This document shows, one piece after another, positions 17,975 through 26,684 of a stretch of 64,000 bases of DNA; positions within the stretch are counted from its first letter, which is position 1, and each line of letters begins with the position of its first letter. The notes under the pieces are model-generated. The model saw only the letters and a program-made list of their open reading frames with translations. It did no database searches and was not told where the DNA came from. A program made the position numbers and the translations under genes. Source of the DNA: Coprothermobacter platensis DSM 11748 (GTDB lineage: Bacteria > Coprothermobacterota > Coprothermobacteria > Coprothermobacterales > Coprothermobacteraceae); contig NZ_KB899040.1 of assembly GCF_000378005.1 (NCBI RefSeq), positions 543,920 through 607,919 on the forward strand, given 5' to 3'.

Positions 17975-19047
17975 AAGTTGCTGTGTTCGGCGCTACTGGT
18001 TCTGTGGGCATGCAGACAATGGAAGTTTTAGACGCTTATCGTAACCAGTACGAGCCTTTTTTGTTATTAGGTGGTCATAACGTAGAGCCTTTAGAACAAC
18101 TTGGTGCTAAATATAATTGTCCTATCTACAGTCCATGGTTGGCCAATTTTAGCCGAGAACAATTACGTGATCATCTAAAATTGGCGGACATATTAGTGTA
18201 CGCTGTTTCCTCTGTTGATTATTTGCCAGAGCTGGTCAATTTTCTTTCCCAGGGTAAGCCTGTCTGCCTTTCCACAAAAGAAGTCATTGTTGAGGCTTGG
18301 CCATTTATAAAAACTTATTCCGATTTAATACGACCGGTGGATTCTGAACACAATGCCCTGTGGAGATTGGGAGCTGGACACAAAGGTATAGATAAGCTTT
18401 ACGTTGTTGGGTCTGGAGGTTCTCTTAGAGAAAAAAGTAAAACCGAAATTGAGGAAGCAACTCTCAAGGATGTTATGAACCATCCCGTATGGCAGATGGG
18501 TCCAAAGGTTACGTTTGATTCAGCATTGCTTATTAATAAATCTATGGAAGTTATAGAAGCCAGCCATTTATTTGGGTTAGATGGCGAGAATATTGAGGTA
18601 ATCATAGAACCTTCGGGACATGTACATGGCGTGGTGGATTTCTGCGATGGTTCTCGTGAGGTTTTGCTTTCCGAACCGACAATGAAATTACCTATTGCTT
18701 ATGCGTTATCATTTCCAGAATATCTACCCAGTGTTTCCTCTCTGCGGTCTTTGCTTGAGGAACAGTTGAACTTCAGAAAGCCTGATACAGAGCGATTTCC
18801 ATGTGTTGAACTCGGGCATCTTGCCCTTACCGTTGGATATACAGGTTGTATGGCATTTTCTGTCGCCGACCAAATAGCATTTCAAGAATTTTCTCTTGGT
18901 CACATAAGGCCATCGGAAGTTTATAAACTTCTTTTAAATGCCATAGACTACTATAGGGGTGAAACTTATCCTGATACTATAGAAGACTATTTTGAATTGA
19001 GGCAGGAAATGATAGAAGCGATTACAAAGGAGGCTCACGAGATTTGA
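17965..19047 (+). CDS. dxr: 1-deoxy-D-xylulose-5-phosphate reductoisomerase (divergent)
   Basis: 360 residues (family about 385-400). The NADPH loop is FGATGSVG; metal ligands D126 and E128 in PVDSEHNAL and E195 in NKSMEVIEA are kept, as is H173 in MNHPVWQMG. It makes MEP from DXP, the committed step of the MEP pathway. It is unusual: the block normally IHPQS reads IIEPSGHVHG (Glu at 215 in place of His), LGxPDM reads LSEPTM, and the C-terminal NAANE stretch is replaced by a region with GCMAFSVADQIAFQEF. It lies in the conserved cdsA-dxr-rseP neighbourhood, and dxs and ispG are in the same window, so Dxr activity remains the best reading. Confidence 0.85.
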   Translation: MSVKVAVFGATGSVGMQTMEVLDAYRNQYEPFLLLGGHNVEPLEQLGAKYNCPIYSPWLANFSREQLRDHLKLADILVYAVSSVDYLPELVNFLSQGKPVCLSTKEVIVEAWPFIKTYSDLIRPVDSEHNALWRLGAGHKGIDKLYVVGSGGSLREKSKTEIEEATLKDVMNHPVWQMGPKVTFDSALLINKSMEVIEASHLFGLDGENIEVIIEPSGHVHGVVDFCDGSREVLLSEPTMKLPIAYALSFPEYLPSVSSLRSLLEEQLNFRKPDTERFPCVELGHLALTVGYTGCMAFSVADQIAFQEFSLGHIRPSEVYKLLLNAIDYYRGETYPDTIEDYFELRQEMIEAITKEAHEI

Positions 19048-20054
19048 ATGCTCTTTACGTGGTTATAGCCATAATAGCCATATCTGTATTGTTGGTTGCA
19101 CATGAATATGGTCATTACTTGGTAGCTAAACGTCTCCATTATGAAGTAACGGGATTCGGTGTAGGGTTTGGTCCCGTTATTTATAAGCGGAAGCATGGAG
19201 AGACAGAGTTTAGATTAGGTATAATACCATTTGGCGCTTACGTAGAAGTACCGGCTATGGATGGACAAGGGGCAAGTATTATTAGACCACTTCATAAGGT
19301 AGCCATCGCAGTAGCTGGGCCATTAATGAATTTTGTTCTTGCGTTTATTATTATATTCGTTGTGCTCATTGCAGGGAATCCCACTGAGCCGAGTACAACT
19401 ATTGCATCCATAGTTCCCAATTCGCCAGCATCTCAAGTACTTCAGGTGGGAGATAAAATACTGCAAATAGATGGTCAGAATGTGGCAGACTATTCACAGT
19501 TCCAACAGACCATTTCTAAGAAAAATGTCGGAGAACCTGTAGAACTTTTGATCCAGCGTGACAATCAACAATTAAAGGTGCGATTAACAGTGGAGAACAT
19601 CTCTTACGATGGCCAAAAATTTGTCGGAATAGGCATCACTGCTGCCCCAAAGAAGTATTCTCCTGTTGATGCGTTTGTGAAGTCATTTTCGGAAGTCTGG
19701 TTAATGATAGAGCAACTATGGCAAGGGCTGATACTATTGGTGACACGCCCGAAGACCACTGAAGTTATGGGCATCATCGGGATAACGGCCACTATGGCAA
19801 CGTTTGCGCGTTCGAACTTTGTTGTGTTCTTATACCTTGTTTCACTTATTAGTGCGAACTTGGGTTTTGTCAATTTGATTCCTTTTCCCGCTCTGGATGG
19901 TAGCCTCATACTTACGGGGCTTGTTGAATCAGTTATAGGAAAACCACTTCCACAGTCTTGGATTAATGTCATAAATGCTATCGGGTTTGTGTTTTTGATG
20001 GGACTCATGGTCTATGTGTCTTTCCTTGATGTAGGAAGGTTGATAGGTCTATGA
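19044..20054 (+). CDS. rseP: Site-2 membrane metalloprotease (RseP/RasP)
   Basis: 336 residues from a TTG start at 19044 with AAGGAGG about 11 bases before it. The zinc site HEYGH (H20, H24) lies in the first membrane segment and the third ligand in NLIPFPALDGSL near residue 290. A PDZ domain lies between (about 115-185, with ASQVLQVGDKILQIDGQ). RasP/RseP cuts anti-sigma factors and leftover signal peptides in the membrane. It sits between dxr and ispG as in Firmicutes and overlaps both by four bases. Confidence 0.95.
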   Translation: MNALYVVIAIIAISVLLVAHEYGHYLVAKRLHYEVTGFGVGFGPVIYKRKHGETEFRLGIIPFGAYVEVPAMDGQGASIIRPLHKVAIAVAGPLMNFVLAFIIIFVVLIAGNPTEPSTTIASIVPNSPASQVLQVGDKILQIDGQNVADYSQFQQTISKKNVGEPVELLIQRDNQQLKVRLTVENISYDGQKFVGIGITAAPKKYSPVDAFVKSFSEVWLMIEQLWQGLILLVTRPKTTEVMGIIGITATMATFARSNFVVFLYLVSLISANLGFVNLIPFPALDGSLILTGLVESVIGKPLPQSWINVINAIGFVFLMGLMVYVSFLDVGRLIGL

Positions 20055-21106
20055 TTGAACGCAGAAAAACCAGGTCTGTAAAAGTTGGAAATCTAACCAT
20101 TGGCGGTGATGCTCCTGTCATTGTCCAAACGATGTTGAAAACAAATATTGCCAATTTAGATGATGCGTTATCAGAACTCAGAGAAGATATTTCTGCTGGT
20201 GCACAGCTTGTACGCTTTGCTGTTCCGGATAAAACTGCGGCGGCGAATATATCAGCTTTAGTTAAGGAAAGTTCAGTTCCTTTAGTTGCGGACATTCATT
20301 TTGACCCGCAGTTGGCCATTATGGCTCTTGAGAGTGGTGTTTCAAAACTTCGACTAAACCCTGGAACGATAAAAGATAAGCTTGCTCGAAAAGATATTGT
20401 CTTATTAGCGAAAGAAAAGCACGTTCCTATACGTATAGGATTAAATACGGGTAGTTTGCCTATGGAACGAAAACGCCCTGAAGAGGAATTAATCTCATTT
20501 GCAATCAGAGTAATGTCTGAGGAAGTGGCAATGTTAGAAGAATTATCATTCTTTGATATCGTTCTTTCTATAAAGAGTTCTGACCCTGTAGAAAATGTTG
20601 CCATAAACCGAAGATTGAGCGAAACGTTCGACTATCCTGTACATTTAGGTGTCACTGAAGCAGGGCAGGGGACAGAAGGATTAATTTATTCTGTTTCAGG
20701 TATGGCGCCTCTTTTAATGGATGGCATAGGGGACACCATAAGGGTTTCCCTAAATGGTCCTTCTGTAGAGGAAGTTGAAGCTGCCTATCATTTACTTCGC
20801 TCCTGCGGTAGGCTAAAAAAAGGCGTTCATATTGTGGCATGTCCAACGTGTGGGCGTCTTGAGAGGAAAACGTGGGATGTTGTTAAGACTTTACGAGAAC
20901 AGTTAAAAGACGTTGAAAAACCTTTGACAATTGCCGTAATGGGATGCATGGTTAATGGACCACAGGAAGCATCTCGCGCAGATATCGGTGTAGCCTTAGG
21001 TTCAGCGGGCGCTGTCCTGTTTAAGAAAGGGAGCGTCATTCGTGTTCTTAAGCGTGATGAAGATATTGTTAACGCTATAATGGAAGAAGTAGGGAGGTTA
21101 TCATGA
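20051..21106 (+). CDS. ispG: 4-hydroxy-3-methylbut-2-enyl-diphosphate synthase
   Basis: 351 residues. TIM barrel opening with the IspG phrase RSVKVGNLTIGGDAPVIVQT in two parts, then ADIHFDPQLA and LRLNPGTI; the C-terminal half carries the iron-sulfur ligands in CPTCGR and VMGCMVNGPQEA. It converts MEcPP to HMBPP, the penultimate MEP step, using electrons from ferredoxin or flavodoxin. Two ferredoxin genes lie about 6 kb downstream. Starts four bases inside rseP and ends four bases inside proS. Confidence 0.96.
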   Translation: MIERRKTRSVKVGNLTIGGDAPVIVQTMLKTNIANLDDALSELREDISAGAQLVRFAVPDKTAAANISALVKESSVPLVADIHFDPQLAIMALESGVSKLRLNPGTIKDKLARKDIVLLAKEKHVPIRIGLNTGSLPMERKRPEEELISFAIRVMSEEVAMLEELSFFDIVLSIKSSDPVENVAINRRLSETFDYPVHLGVTEAGQGTEGLIYSVSGMAPLLMDGIGDTIRVSLNGPSVEEVEAAYHLLRSCGRLKKGVHIVACPTCGRLERKTWDVVKTLREQLKDVEKPLTIAVMGCMVNGPQEASRADIGVALGSAGAVLFKKGSVIRVLKRDEDIVNAIMEEVGRLS

Positions 21107-22785
21107 TCGCACATGCAAAAAACTTTTTTTACAAAACCCTTAGAGAAGACCCAAAGGATGCGGAAGCTGTTTCACATAAGCTGCTTATACGTTCCTCGAT
21201 GATAAAGCAAATTGCCTCTGGAATATACGCATTCCTACCCCTGGGGCACCGTGTTCTCAAAAAGATAGAAACCATCGTACGTGAGGAGATGGATGGGATC
21301 GGTGGCCAAGAGATGACCATGTCCATTATGATGCCTGCAGAAATGTGGAAAAAGACAGGACGTTGGGATATTTACGGTGACGATATGCTAAAACTCAAAG
21401 ACAGAAAAGAACAAGATTTTTGCCTTGGTCCCACCCACGAAGAACAAGTCACCACACTGGCAGGGCAGGTAATTTCATCATATAAACAGCTTCCTTTGCT
21501 GGTTTATCAGATTCAGACAAAATTCCGTGATGAGCCTCGACCACGTTTTGGATTGATAAGATTGAGGGAATTTGTCATGAAAGATGGTTATTCCTTCCAT
21601 GACAATGAAGAGAGTTTGCATGAAACATACATGGAAGTGCTTAAAGCATATCAACGTATTCTGGGACGGATGGACCTAAGCTTCAGCGTTGTTGCCGCAG
21701 ACCCCGGCCAAATAGGTGGTAACCTTTCTCACGAGTTCATTGTTCCTGCAAAGGTAGGAGAAAGTACGGTGTTCAAGTGCGATAAATGTGGATACGTTGC
21801 AACCTCAGAAGTGGCTACTTCAGTAGCACCAGCACTCGACACCTTGGAAAAACCGGATCAGGCTAAGTTGCATACACCAAATAGTTCATCCATCGACGAT
21901 GTTTCACAGGTTTTGTCTTTGCCAAAAAGCCGTATTGTCAAGGCTGTCATGGTTATCGGTGATAGCAAACCGTATATGATCTTGGTGCGCGGCGATAGAA
22001 ATGTGGACGAATCGAAAATGAATAGGCGTTTTTCTGAATGGCGTATGATGACTGATGAAGAGATTACCAACATGGGATTAGTCCCAGGCTTCGTTGGGCC
22101 AAAAGCTCATATAGAAGGGCTGACCATTCTTAAGGATAAATCGCTGGATAATGTTGACTGGGGTGTAGTAGGGGCTAACGAAAAAGACTATCATATTGTT
22201 GGTGTGAGTTTGGGCGACATACCTTATGATGAAATTGTGGATGTGGGCGCCGTTGTAGAAGGTGACGCATGTCCCAACTGCGGTGGTCCACTGAGTAGTT
22301 TTACAGGGTTGGAAGTAGGCCACATTTTTAGATTGGGAACACGTTATTCTGAGCCATTAGAAGCGTTTTACCATGACGCGAATGGAGAAAGAAAACCTTT
22401 TATCATGGGCTGCTATGGCATAGGTGTAACGCGGTTAGTGAGTGCTATTATCGAACAGCATCATGACGACAATGGCATTGTTTGGCCATGGGTAGTTGCA
22501 CCTTTTCACGTCGTTCTTATTCCCATCGGCACTGTACAATCTTCTTTGGATGAACTTTCTGATAGTCTTGTAAAAGCCGGTTTGGATGTTTTTGTGGATG
22601 ACCGTGATGAACGTCCTGGCGTTAAGTTCGTTGATGCTGATCTGGTGGGGTTCCCTGTTAGAATCGTTGTCAATGCAAAAAACACCGACCAAGTGGAAAT
22701 AAAATTTAGAAAAACGGGCGAAGTTGTCCGCGTCAGTAGGAATGAAGTTGTCAAGACCATATTAGATGAGGCTAAAAACTTGTGA
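21103..22785 (+). CDS. proS: Prolyl-tRNA synthetase
   Basis: 560 residues, class II. Motif 2 region has FRDEPRPRFGLIRLREFVMKD (in parts), the YbaK-like editing insertion lies about 235-385, and the C-terminal active site has MGCYGIGVTRLVSAI followed by the anticodon-binding domain (about 470-560). It is the bacterial type with editing domain that removes alanine from tRNA-Pro. It follows ispG with ATGA overlap and ends four bases into the next gene. Confidence 0.98.
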   Translation: MIAHAKNFFYKTLREDPKDAEAVSHKLLIRSSMIKQIASGIYAFLPLGHRVLKKIETIVREEMDGIGGQEMTMSIMMPAEMWKKTGRWDIYGDDMLKLKDRKEQDFCLGPTHEEQVTTLAGQVISSYKQLPLLVYQIQTKFRDEPRPRFGLIRLREFVMKDGYSFHDNEESLHETYMEVLKAYQRILGRMDLSFSVVAADPGQIGGNLSHEFIVPAKVGESTVFKCDKCGYVATSEVATSVAPALDTLEKPDQAKLHTPNSSSIDDVSQVLSLPKSRIVKAVMVIGDSKPYMILVRGDRNVDESKMNRRFSEWRMMTDEEITNMGLVPGFVGPKAHIEGLTILKDKSLDNVDWGVVGANEKDYHIVGVSLGDIPYDEIVDVGAVVEGDACPNCGGPLSSFTGLEVGHIFRLGTRYSEPLEAFYHDANGERKPFIMGCYGIGVTRLVSAIIEQHHDDNGIVWPWVVAPFHVVLIPIGTVQSSLDELSDSLVKAGLDVFVDDRDERPGVKFVDADLVGFPVRIVVNAKNTDQVEIKFRKTGEVVRVSRNEVVKTILDEAKNL

Positions 22786-23423
22786 AGGATAGCGATCAAT
22801 CATTTTTGGTTCTTATTCCTGCTCTAAATGAGGAGAAAACAATTTCCAGTGTTATAGCTCCTCTTATTGCTGAAAACATTCCCGTAGTTGTAGTGGATGA
22901 TGGTTCCACTGATGGAACGGCATTCGAATCTGCTTATGCAGGTGCAGTAGTAGTGATCTTCCCCAAAAATCGTGGGAAAGCGGATGCAGTACGTCAAGCT
23001 CTAAGGTTTCCAGTGAAGAAAGTGCTTCTTTTGGATGCTGACCTTACTAATTTCACTCGTGAGCATGCTACTCAGGTAAAGAAATGGCTGAGCCAATATG
23101 ATTGTGCGCGCATAGAATTAATGGGAGGCAGAACTGCTACTACATTGTCTCATATGATAAGTCCTGCACTCGCAGGTCAGAGAATTCTTTCCATGAGCAT
23201 ACTAAGCTCATTCTTTGGTGAATGTTCTGTGAACCGTTTTCAACTTGAAGTGGCCTTAGAGGACTTCTTAAAGAAGCATGGCTACCATGAAGAAGATTTA
23301 GTGCTTAAAGGCGTTGGCCAAGTTATGAAAGAAGAAAAGCGTGGCTTGTGGAAGGGCATAATTGCCCGCCTGGGTATGTATAAAGATATTATCCAATACA
23401 AACTAAAAAGCAGGGCCGCATAG
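22782..23423 (+). CDS. Glycosyltransferase family 2-like protein
   Basis: 213 residues, GTG start overlapping the proS stop. The N-terminal nucleotide-sugar fold is clear: LVLIPALNEEKTI, VVVDDGSTDGT near residue 36, KNRGKADAVRQAL and LLLDADLT (the DxD metal site) near 85. The acceptor half is short and unusual, and there is no membrane segment, so it may be an uncommon soluble transferase, perhaps of the glucosyl-3-phosphoglycerate synthase or dolichol-phosphate type. The substrate is unknown. Its stop lies inside the two-way terminator that closes this operon. Confidence 0.72.
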   Translation: MKDSDQSFLVLIPALNEEKTISSVIAPLIAENIPVVVVDDGSTDGTAFESAYAGAVVVIFPKNRGKADAVRQALRFPVKKVLLLDADLTNFTREHATQVKKWLSQYDCARIELMGGRTATTLSHMISPALAGQRILSMSILSSFFGECSVNRFQLEVALEDFLKKHGYHEEDLVLKGVGQVMKEEKRGLWKGIIARLGMYKDIIQYKLKSRAA

Positions 23424-23437
23424 CCAACGACCCTGCT
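23409..23437. terminator. Two-way intrinsic terminator between the rpsB operon and spoVS
   Basis: AGCAGGG (23409-23415) pairs with CCCTGCT (23431-23437) around a 15-base loop. On the plus strand it is followed by CTGTTTTCTACTTTTTT; on the minus strand by TTTTTAG. It overlaps the last codons of the glycosyltransferase gene and serves both converging genes. Confidence 0.72.
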
Positions 23438-23476
23438 CTGTTTTCTACTTTTTTAATTTATTGTGTGCTTTTTTTG

Positions 23477-23740
23477 TTACTCTCTGGGTTCAATGATGAA
23501 TTTGATCGCAGTTCTGTCTTCTTCTCCAATTTTTACATCGGTAAAACCTGGGATACAAACGATGTCGATGCCGTTTGGAGCCAAAAATCCTCTTGCAATA
23601 GCTATGGCCTTGGTAGCCTGGTTGACTGCACCAGCACCTATGGCTTGCAATTCAGCTTCTCCGTGCTTTCTAATTACTTCCGCAAGTGCGCCAGCGGCTT
23701 TCTTCGGATCAGTCTTCGCAGAAATCTTCAGTACTTCCAT
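23477..23740 (-). CDS. spoVS: Stage V sporulation protein S homolog
   Basis: 87 residues, nearly full-length SpoVS: MEVLKISAKTDPKKAAGAL and GAGAVNQATKAIAIARGF are diagnostic. SpoVS is an Alba-like small protein that affects a late stage of sporulation in Bacillus, but it is widely kept in thermophiles that do not sporulate (Thermus, Thermotoga), where its role is open. It has its own promoter and AGGAGG site on the minus strand and ends at the two-way terminator. Confidence 0.95.
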   Translation of the reverse strand: MEVLKISAKTDPKKAAGALAEVIRKHGEAELQAIGAGAVNQATKAIAIARGFLAPNGIDIVCIPGFTDVKIGEEDRTAIKFIIEPRE

Positions 23741-23773
23741 GCTAGAACCCTCCTTGTATCAGTGATTAAGTTT

Positions 23774-23779
23774 ATTATA
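23774..23779 (-). promoter_or_regulatory. Probable -10 box of spoVS
   Basis: TATAAT on the minus strand, 34 bases before the spoVS start, with a poor T-rich -35 region (GTTTTT near 23802). Followed by AGGAGG before the ATG. Confidence 0.5.
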
Positions 23780-23812
23780 CCCTATGTACGTTAAAGAAAA
23801 ACGCGTCCCATT

Positions 23813-24292
23813 TTAGCTCTTGCGTTTCTTATAAGCTTGTGGTGCCCACCATGGCTCATCCCACATTTCTGCAGCTAAGTTACCCCATGGAGCCTTGATA
23901 AGTGAAATAAGAAGACCTAAAACCAAACCACCTGCTAATCCGAAGATACCAAAAACATGGGAGATTATCCATCCCATGGTACATGCAGAGGTCAACACTT
24001 GAAGATAACGTGCCACAGGTTGCTTCCTAGTCCTGCGAACTATTGCCAACACTACCAAACCAACGGTAATTACGCCTAAAATTGCTGGTAATGTTATCAT
24101 GTAGTAGAAGTCATAAACAACCATCAGCAAAACCAAAGCCACAAGCCAATAAGCTTTGGACGTTGTCGATGGTGCATGGTTGGGGCTGAGAAAGTATTGA
24201 ACAAATGCTCCCCAAAAGAACCAGAACACATAAGCGGTAATAAAAGTTATTAACACAGTTCCTACAACAGCCATGGAGAAATTATACTTCAT
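23813..24292 (-). CDS. Unknown small membrane protein
   Basis: 159 residues with four likely membrane segments (about residues 7-30, 45-62, 65-85 and 105-132) and a positively charged Lys/Arg C-terminal end. I do not recognise a family. Composition (Trp, Tyr, Phe rich) suggests a true membrane protein and the frame is long and uninterrupted. No good ribosome site precedes the ATG at 24292 or the later one at 24274, and the plus-strand gene starts only 17 bases away in the other direction, so the start and expression are uncertain. Confidence 0.55.
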   Translation of the reverse strand: MKYNFSMAVVGTVLITFITAYVFWFFWGAFVQYFLSPNHAPSTTSKAYWLVALVLLMVVYDFYYMITLPAILGVITVGLVVLAIVRRTRKQPVARYLQVLTSACTMGWIISHVFGIFGLAGGLVLGLLISLIKAPWGNLAAEMWDEPWWAPQAYKKRKS

Positions 24293-24308
24293 AGGACGAG
24301 GTGATATT

Positions 24309-24893
24309 GTGAGAGTTGGATGGGATATTTCTCATTTGGAATTTACTGTGACTGATTATTATTATTTCGGGAAGCTAAACATGTTTTTGCAGAGGAACGG
24401 GTTTGTTGTTGAAGAAGTAGGCGACTTTAACCAATTATCCAGTTTTGATACCATTGTTTTTAATTATCCTGAAGTAGCATTTAATGATATTGAGATTGGC
24501 AATATTAGACAATGGGCAGAGGCAGGTAAAAACATTATTTTCGCTGGTTATTACAAGAATGAAGATGGGGTCGGTAGCAACATTAACAAGGTGACACAAC
24601 ATTTTGGACTACGTATGAAACTCGAGGAGCCACAGGATCCTACAAGTGAAGATCCTTATTTCTTAAACGTGAAAAGCAGGTCAGGTCTGGAAGGCGTATT
24701 CCCTTGCAGTGACATCGTCGAAGGAGGAGAAGCGCTATTAACTTCAGCCGTGGGTACAACTGCTTGTAAGATAGATGTTGGTAAAGGTAAAATTGTTTTA
24801 CTAGGGAGTTGCGTTTTCTGGGATTCTTTTAGTCTACCGTTGAAGCAGAACTCTGCTATAACGTCATGCTTATTAAGAGGAGAAAATTTTTAA
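24309..24893 (+). CDS. Unknown protein with a glutamine-amidotransferase-like look
   Basis: 194 residues from GTG 24309, chosen for GAGGTGAT at 24298-24305. The pattern (VRVGWDISHLEF at the start, then alternating strands such as FDTIVFNYPEV and KNIIFAGYY, and late GKGKIVLLGSCVFW) resembles the class I glutamine amidotransferase-like/DUF4350 domains found in cell-surface or sugar-related proteins, but the catalytic Cys/His pair is not evident. No signal peptide. It is an isolated plus gene between two minus genes and converges on lexA. Function unknown. Confidence 0.5.
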   Translation: MRVGWDISHLEFTVTDYYYFGKLNMFLQRNGFVVEEVGDFNQLSSFDTIVFNYPEVAFNDIEIGNIRQWAEAGKNIIFAGYYKNEDGVGSNINKVTQHFGLRMKLEEPQDPTSEDPYFLNVKSRSGLEGVFPCSDIVEGGEALLTSAVGTTACKIDVGKGKIVLLGSCVFWDSFSLPLKQNSAITSCLLRGENF

Positions 24894-24899
24894 ACAAAT

Positions 24900-25475
24900 C
24901 TAATATCTCCTAATAACGGCCATAACTTTGCCAACGATCTTCGCGCCATCGTTAAGGGGTATGCGGCTATATTTTGAATTACTTGGTTCAAGCCACCAAG
25001 ATCCTGTTTCGTCTCTTCTTATACGTTTTACCGTAGCCATATCTTCTACAATAGCGACTACAACGTCTCCATTAACCCAATCTAAGGAAGAATTTACAAT
25101 GACAATATCGCCTTCAAGAATGCCGGAACCCTCCATAGAATCGCCTTTTACCCGAAGCCCAAATTGATTGGGTCCATAGAACAAATCCTCTAAAGAGAGG
25201 TAACCGTCAAGGTCTTCTACTGCAAGTGTCTTAAAACCTGCAGTAACTTTTCCTATGAGTGGTACTTCCATGGGGACTACAATGGAACGGTGGCCAGAGG
25301 TCCGCTTTATGTAACCTTTTTTTTCCAGTGCTTCTAAATGTTTTGCGACACCCCTTGGTGAGGAAATACCAAGAATAGCACAGAGTTCTCTAACAGTAGG
25401 TGGATAGTGATTCTCAGCTGTAAAAGACTTTATGGCTTCAAGCACTTCTTTTTGCCTGTCCGTTAACTCTTTCAT
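24900..25475 (-). CDS. lexA: LexA repressor
   Basis: 191 residues from ATG 25475. Winged HTH at the N-terminus (PPTVRELCAILGISSPRGVAKHL), self-cleavage site A79-G80 in KVTAGF, catalytic S113 in GDSMEGSGI and K150 in MATVKR: all parts of a working LexA. RecA-stimulated self-cleavage induces DNA repair genes. The -10 box TATACT lies at 25490-25485 on the minus strand and overlaps the region upstream of the tRNA-Leu promoter. I could not identify an operator; the palindromic GTATAC overlapping the -10 box is one candidate. Confidence 0.96.
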   Translation of the reverse strand: MKELTDRQKEVLEAIKSFTAENHYPPTVRELCAILGISSPRGVAKHLEALEKKGYIKRTSGHRSIVVPMEVPLIGKVTAGFKTLAVEDLDGYLSLEDLFYGPNQFGLRVKGDSMEGSGILEGDIVIVNSSLDWVNGDVVVAIVEDMATVKRIRRDETGSWWLEPSNSKYSRIPLNDGAKIVGKVMAVIRRY

Positions 25476-25484
25476 ACAACAATA

Positions 25485-25490
25485 GTATAC
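25485..25490 (-). promoter_or_regulatory. Probable -10 box of lexA
   Basis: TATACT on the minus strand, 9 bases before the lexA ATG, inside the palindrome GTATAC. The short distance to the ATG leaves no room for a ribosome site and suggests a very short or leaderless message if this box is used. The -35 region (ATGTAA) is weak. Confidence 0.4.
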
Positions 25491-25506
25491 CATAACGGCT
25501 TTAGCC

Positions 25507-25535
25507 TTTACATAGATGCTTGTTTCGTGTATAAT
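25507..25535 (+). promoter_or_regulatory. Promoter of tRNA-Leu
   Basis: TTTACA (25507-25512), 17-base spacer, TATAAT (25530-25535). Near-consensus, giving a start about seven bases before the mature tRNA 5' end. Confidence 0.75.
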
Positions 25536-25548
25536 TACTTTTGATTGT

Positions 25549-25634
<86 letters not shown>

Positions 25635-25636
25635 AT

Positions 25637-26578
25637 ATGGAAGGAAAAGTCCCTGTTTCTGTTATTGGTAATCTTGTTGGTCATTACTTTGGAAATGTAC
25701 GGGAAGAAGTGATTGTTGACGCGACATCACTTACAGATAGTGCTATAGTCGATTTAGGTGCTCCTCTGGTGGTGAGCACTGACCCTATAACAGGGGCGGA
25801 AGACTATGTTGCTCAACTGGCTGTACATATAAATGCTAATGACGTGCGTGTGGCTGGCGGTGAGCCGGTGGCATTCTTATCTGTTTTGCTGCTCACTCCA
25901 TCATTCCCTGAAGACAAGTTAGAGCACTTTTTTGAACACTTTAATGCTGGTTTGTCTTTCGAGAATGCGCAACTTATCGGGGGTCACAGTGAATACACCT
26001 CTGCGGTTAATAAGCCCGTAGTTATAGGCACCATGATAGGGAAAAAAGTAAGAGATCTAAACCACAATAACATTGGCTCCGGACAATATGTTTTTCTTGC
26101 AGGTCATTTAGGGCAAGAGGGGCTTATGCTGCTCAAAGGAACATATCATGAAGACATACTAAAAGTTTCCATTAAACCCATAATGGATGTTGCATTTACT
26201 GTACCGTCTTTAGTGTTTGCTCATGATTTGACGGAGGGTGGTTTAGTTGCTGGTTTATGGGAACTGGTAAGAGGTACTCCTTTCGGCATACGCGCTACTC
26301 TGGACCCGGTTTACATCGGTGATGAACTGCGTACACTCTCACATTCGATGAATTTCAATCCACTTAAGCTGATTTCCTCTGGTTCTGTGCTATTAGTATG
26401 TAATAAAAAAGATGAAATTGAAAAGGCATTCAATGAGCACCATATTCCATTCGCTTTCTTGGGGACATTGGACGACACAGGAGAAGCTTTTTTGAATGGC
26501 ATCAAAGTAAAAGACCTTGACCCTGAGGGCCCAGATGAACTGTGGTCGGTGAAAGCAAGCTCTTCCGTAGACAAGTAG
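25637..26578 (+). CDS. HypE/AIR-synthase-related protein
   Basis: 313 residues from ATG 25637. The N-terminal half has the PurM-like pattern of the HypE/ThiL/AIR synthase superfamily: GAPLVVSTDPITG near residue 33, VNIN-like DVRVAGGEPVAFL, IGGHSEYTS near 118, and the C-terminal half with VFAHDLTEGGLVAGLWEL and a NPLKLISSGSVL loop. Such proteins bind ATP and activate acyl or carboxyl groups; HypE itself makes the thiocyanate for [NiFe]-hydrogenase cyanide ligands. The HypE C-terminal catalytic cysteine tail is missing, so this is a stand-alone relative of unknown substrate. There is no ribosome site: the ATG is two bases after the tRNA CCA. Confidence 0.75.
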   Translation: MEGKVPVSVIGNLVGHYFGNVREEVIVDATSLTDSAIVDLGAPLVVSTDPITGAEDYVAQLAVHINANDVRVAGGEPVAFLSVLLLTPSFPEDKLEHFFEHFNAGLSFENAQLIGGHSEYTSAVNKPVVIGTMIGKKVRDLNHNNIGSGQYVFLAGHLGQEGLMLLKGTYHEDILKVSIKPIMDVAFTVPSLVFAHDLTEGGLVAGLWELVRGTPFGIRATLDPVYIGDELRTLSHSMNFNPLKLISSGSVLLVCNKKDEIEKAFNEHHIPFAFLGTLDDTGEAFLNGIKVKDLDPEGPDELWSVKASSSVDK

Positions 26579-26647
26579 CGATTAACCCTTTATGAAATGA
26601 TAAATGTTTTATGCAATTTGTGGTCAAGCGTTCTTTACTTTAGCGTG

Positions 26648-26653
26648 TATAAT
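26648..26653 (+). promoter_or_regulatory. Probable -10 box before the first ferredoxin gene
   Basis: TATAAT preceded by TG, 32 bases before the ferredoxin ATG; no good -35 at the normal distance. Confidence 0.5.
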
Positions 26654-26684
26654 TCTATCAGATTATAAAAAGGAGGCCTGCTGC

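Noticed and set aside
23463..23794. Plus-strand frames across spoVS (100-109 codons)
   Set aside because: They are opposite a clear SpoVS gene with its own promoter and ribosome site, and look random in composition.
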